DNA of 7,835 nt. It comes from Gammaproteobacteria bacterium. Its GTDB lineage: Bacteria; Pseudomonadota; Gammaproteobacteria; SURF-13. A program made the translations under genes and the position numbers. Under the pieces are notes generated by a model. The model did not search any database. It was not told the DNA's origin and worked only from the letters and a program-made list of their open reading frames with translations. The stretch spans positions 1 through 7,835 of the forward strand of contig JAMCTV010000150.1 of NCBI GenBank assembly GCA_023381235.1. Direction: 5' to 3'. Below are positions 6,147-7,835 of the stretch, piece after piece; the first letter of the stretch is position 1, and the number at the start of each line of letters is the position of its first letter.

Positions 6147-7835
6147 GGCGTGGAGGGGAGCAAGTATTGATCCATCAGCTTGCGCGCGATGGGAGCCGCC
6201 GCGCCGCTGCCGCTGCCGCCATTTTCCACGATCACCGCGATGGCGATGCGTGGATTGTCCGCCGGCGCGAAGGCGATGAACAGGCCGTGGTCGCGCAGGC
6301 GCAGCGCGACCTTGTCCTTGTCGTATTTTTCATCCTGTTTCAGGCCGAACACCTGCGCGGTTCCGGTTTTGCCGGCGATTTTGTAGGCGGCCCCCGCGCC
6401 GCTGCCGCGCGCCGTGCCGCGCTCGCCGTGCATCACCTCGGTCATGGCGGCGATGACGGTGTCCCAATTGGCGGACTTGCCGGGCGGCACTGTGTACAAC
6501 GGCGCTGTGACGGTTTGCGCGACCTTGTTGTGGGTGAGCGGGTCTTCGATGGCGGCGACGATGCGCGGCGGCATGCGCGCGCCGCGGTTGGCGAGTGTTG
6601 CGGCGGCCACGGCGAGTTGCAGCGGCGTGGCGAGCATATAGCCCTGGCCGATGCCGGAGATAACGGTTTCGCCGGGGAACCAGGGCTGATTGCGTGCTTT
6701 GCGCTTCCAGGCGCTGGACGGCAACAAGCCGGCGAGTTCGCCCGGCGCGTCTATGGCGCTCTTCTGGCCGAAACCGAATTGCACGAGAAAATTGTGCAGA
6801 CGATCTATCCCAAGGCGCTGCGCGAGATCGTAGAAATACACGTCGCAGGATTCGCTGATGGCGGTGATGATATTTACCGTGCCGTGGCCCTCGTGCCGCC
6901 AGTCGCGGTAGCGGCGCTCCTGTCCCGGCAACTGAAACCAGCCCGGACAGAAGGTGCTGCGCTGCGTGTCGGTGACGCCAAGCTCCAGGCCGGCGAGGGC
7001 CACGAACGGTTTGATGGTGGAGCCGGGCGGATACTGGCCGCGCAGGGCGCGGTTGTAAAGCGGCTGATCCGGTGAGTTTTGCAGCGCCTGATAATCTCCT
7101 GACTCGATGCCGCTCACGAACGGATTCGGGTCATAGCCCGGCTGGCTGACCAGGGCAAGCACCGCGCCGGTGGCGGGTTCCAGCGCCACCACCGCGCCGC
7201 GGTTGTCGCCCAGCGCCTGCTCGGCGAGCTGCTGCAGGCGCAGGTCCATGTTGAGATACAGGTTCCGGCCGGCGCGCGCCGGGGTGCGTTGTAATACCCG
7301 TAGCCGCTGGCCCTGGGCGTTGGTCTCGATCTGCTCAAAACCCACCGTGCCGTGCAGCACGTCTTCGTAGGTTTGCTCGATGCCGGTCTTGCCGATGTGG
7401 GAGGTGCCGCTGTAGTTGGAATCGCCGAGTTGATCCAGGTCGTCCTCGCTGATGCGCCCCACGTAACCCACGGCGTGCGCCGCGCTCGCGCCGAGAGGAT
7501 AATCGCGCGTCACGCCCGCGACAATGTCCACGCCGGGAAATCGCGGACGGTTTACCGCAAACCGCGCCAGCTCTTCCTCGCTCAGACGCAAACGCAGCAG
7601 CACGCCGCGCGTGGTGCGCTTTTGCTTGAGCAGGCGGCGGAAGCGTTTGACGTCGGCGGGGCTGATGGCGACGACTTCATTCAACGCGCGCAGCGTGGCC
7701 TCGATATCGGCCACCTGTTCGGGGATCACCTCCAGGCCAAACGCGGGCAGATTGCGCGCCAGCAGCACGCCGTTGCGGTCGTAGATCAGGCCGCGCGCGG
7801 GCGGGATCGCCACCACGCTGATGCGGTTGTTCTGC
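6143..7835 (-). CDS. mrdA: Penicillin-binding protein 2 (MrdA), N-terminus beyond window
   Basis: Class B penicillin-binding protein, the D,D-transpeptidase that cross-links strands made by RodA; anchored in the inner membrane with a periplasmic catalytic domain. The visible 563 residues begin QNNRISVVAIPPARG, the conserved entry to the pedestal domain, which shows that the frame continues past the window edge. The GTG at 7816 is an internal valine, not the start. By comparison with E. coli PBP2, about 54 residues (cytoplasmic tail and membrane helix) are missing. Catalytic motifs are all present: SxxK in PPGSTIKPF (Ser codon 7021-7019), SxD in ESCDVYFYD (Ser codon 6850-6848) and KTG in AGKTGTAQVF (6370-6362). 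The block YNRALRGQYPPGST and the C-terminal VIVENGGSG are typical of PBP2 rather than FtsI. The stop overlaps the rodA start, fitting equal production of the two partners. Confidence 0.97.
   Translation of the reverse strand, partial: QNNRISVVAIPPARGLIYDRNGVLLARNLPAFGLEVIPEQVADIEATLRALNEVVAISPADVKRFRRLLKQKRTTRGVLLRLRLSEEELARFAVNRPRFPGVDIVAGVTRDYPLGASAAHAVGYVGRISEDDLDQLGDSNYSGTSHIGKTGIEQTYEDVLHGTVGFEQIETNAQGQRLRVLQRTPARAGRNLYLNMDLRLQQLAEQALGDNRGAVVALEPATGAVLALVSQPGYDPNPFVSGIESGDYQALQNSPDQPLYNRALRGQYPPGSTIKPFVALAGLELGVTDTQRSTFCPGWFQLPGQERRYRDWRHEGHGTVNIITAISESCDVYFYDLAQRLGIDRLHNFLVQFGFGQKSAIDAPGELAGLLPSSAWKRKARNQPWFPGETVISGIGQGYMLATPLQLAVAAATLANRGARMPPRIVAAIEDPLTHNKVAQTVTAPLYTVPPGKSANWDTVIAAMTEVMHGERGTARGSGAGAAYKIAGKTGTAQVFGLKQDEKYDKDKVALRLRDHGLFIAFAPADNPRIAIAVIVENGGSGSGAAAPIARKLMDQYLLPSTP

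Noticed and set aside
6167..7075. 302-codon open frame on the plus strand opposite mrdA
   Set aside because: Antisense shadow in GC-rich sequence, rich in Gly/Ala/Arg/His with no family features, and covering the conserved PBP2 catalytic domain.
7814..7816. GTG as the start of mrdA
   Set aside because: The frame remains open upstream to the window edge and encodes the conserved QNNRIS stretch that precedes the PBP2 pedestal, so this is an internal valine codon.

Overview
The window is a compact run of eight genes, all on the minus strand, from a GC-rich member of the Pseudomonadota. The proteins and their order fit a Gammaproteobacterium, or possibly a related Betaproteobacterium. The order in the direction of transcription (high to low coordinates) is mrdA (PBP2, 5' end cut off by the window) - rodA - mltB - rlpA - dacA - D-amino acid aminotransferase - lipB - lipA (3' end cut off). 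Having mltB between rodA and rlpA resembles the Pseudomonas-type version of this cluster rather than the enteric one (mrdA-mrdB-rlpA-dacA-ybeD-lipB-lipA). The aminotransferase after dacA is known from other non-enteric proteobacteria. I cannot name the genus.

Region 3157-7835 holds the cell-elongation and glycan-processing genes. PBP2 (transpeptidase) and RodA (SEDS glycosyltransferase) form the core peptidoglycan synthase of the elongasome. MltB and RlpA are lytic transglycosylases. Region 1089-3123 holds DacA, which trims the terminal D-alanine from stem peptides, and a PLP-dependent D-amino acid aminotransferase able in principle to interconvert D-Ala and D-Glu. Region 1-1096 holds the lipoate assembly pair: LipB transfers octanoate from acyl-carrier protein to target domains, and LipA inserts the two sulfurs.

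The genes are packed almost without spacers. There are ATGA overlaps at mrdA/rodA and mltB/rlpA, an 8-base overlap at dat/lipB, and gaps of 3, 7 and 5 bases at rodA/mltB, dacA/dat and lipB/lipA. The only longer gap is 33 bases between rlpA and dacA. This points to one polycistronic unit with translational coupling. I saw no terminator, RNA gene, mobile element or CRISPR array, and no convincing promoter. No non-coding stretch reaches 300 bases.

Most of the window is ordinary, well-conserved core genome. The point most worth a second look is a 35-base array of five heptanucleotide units inside the start of rlpA. It lies between the start codon and the lipoprotein signal, so loss or gain of one unit would shift the frame. 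A smaller point is the absence of ybeD (DUF493) between dat and lipB. I found no evidence for an undescribed multi-gene system.
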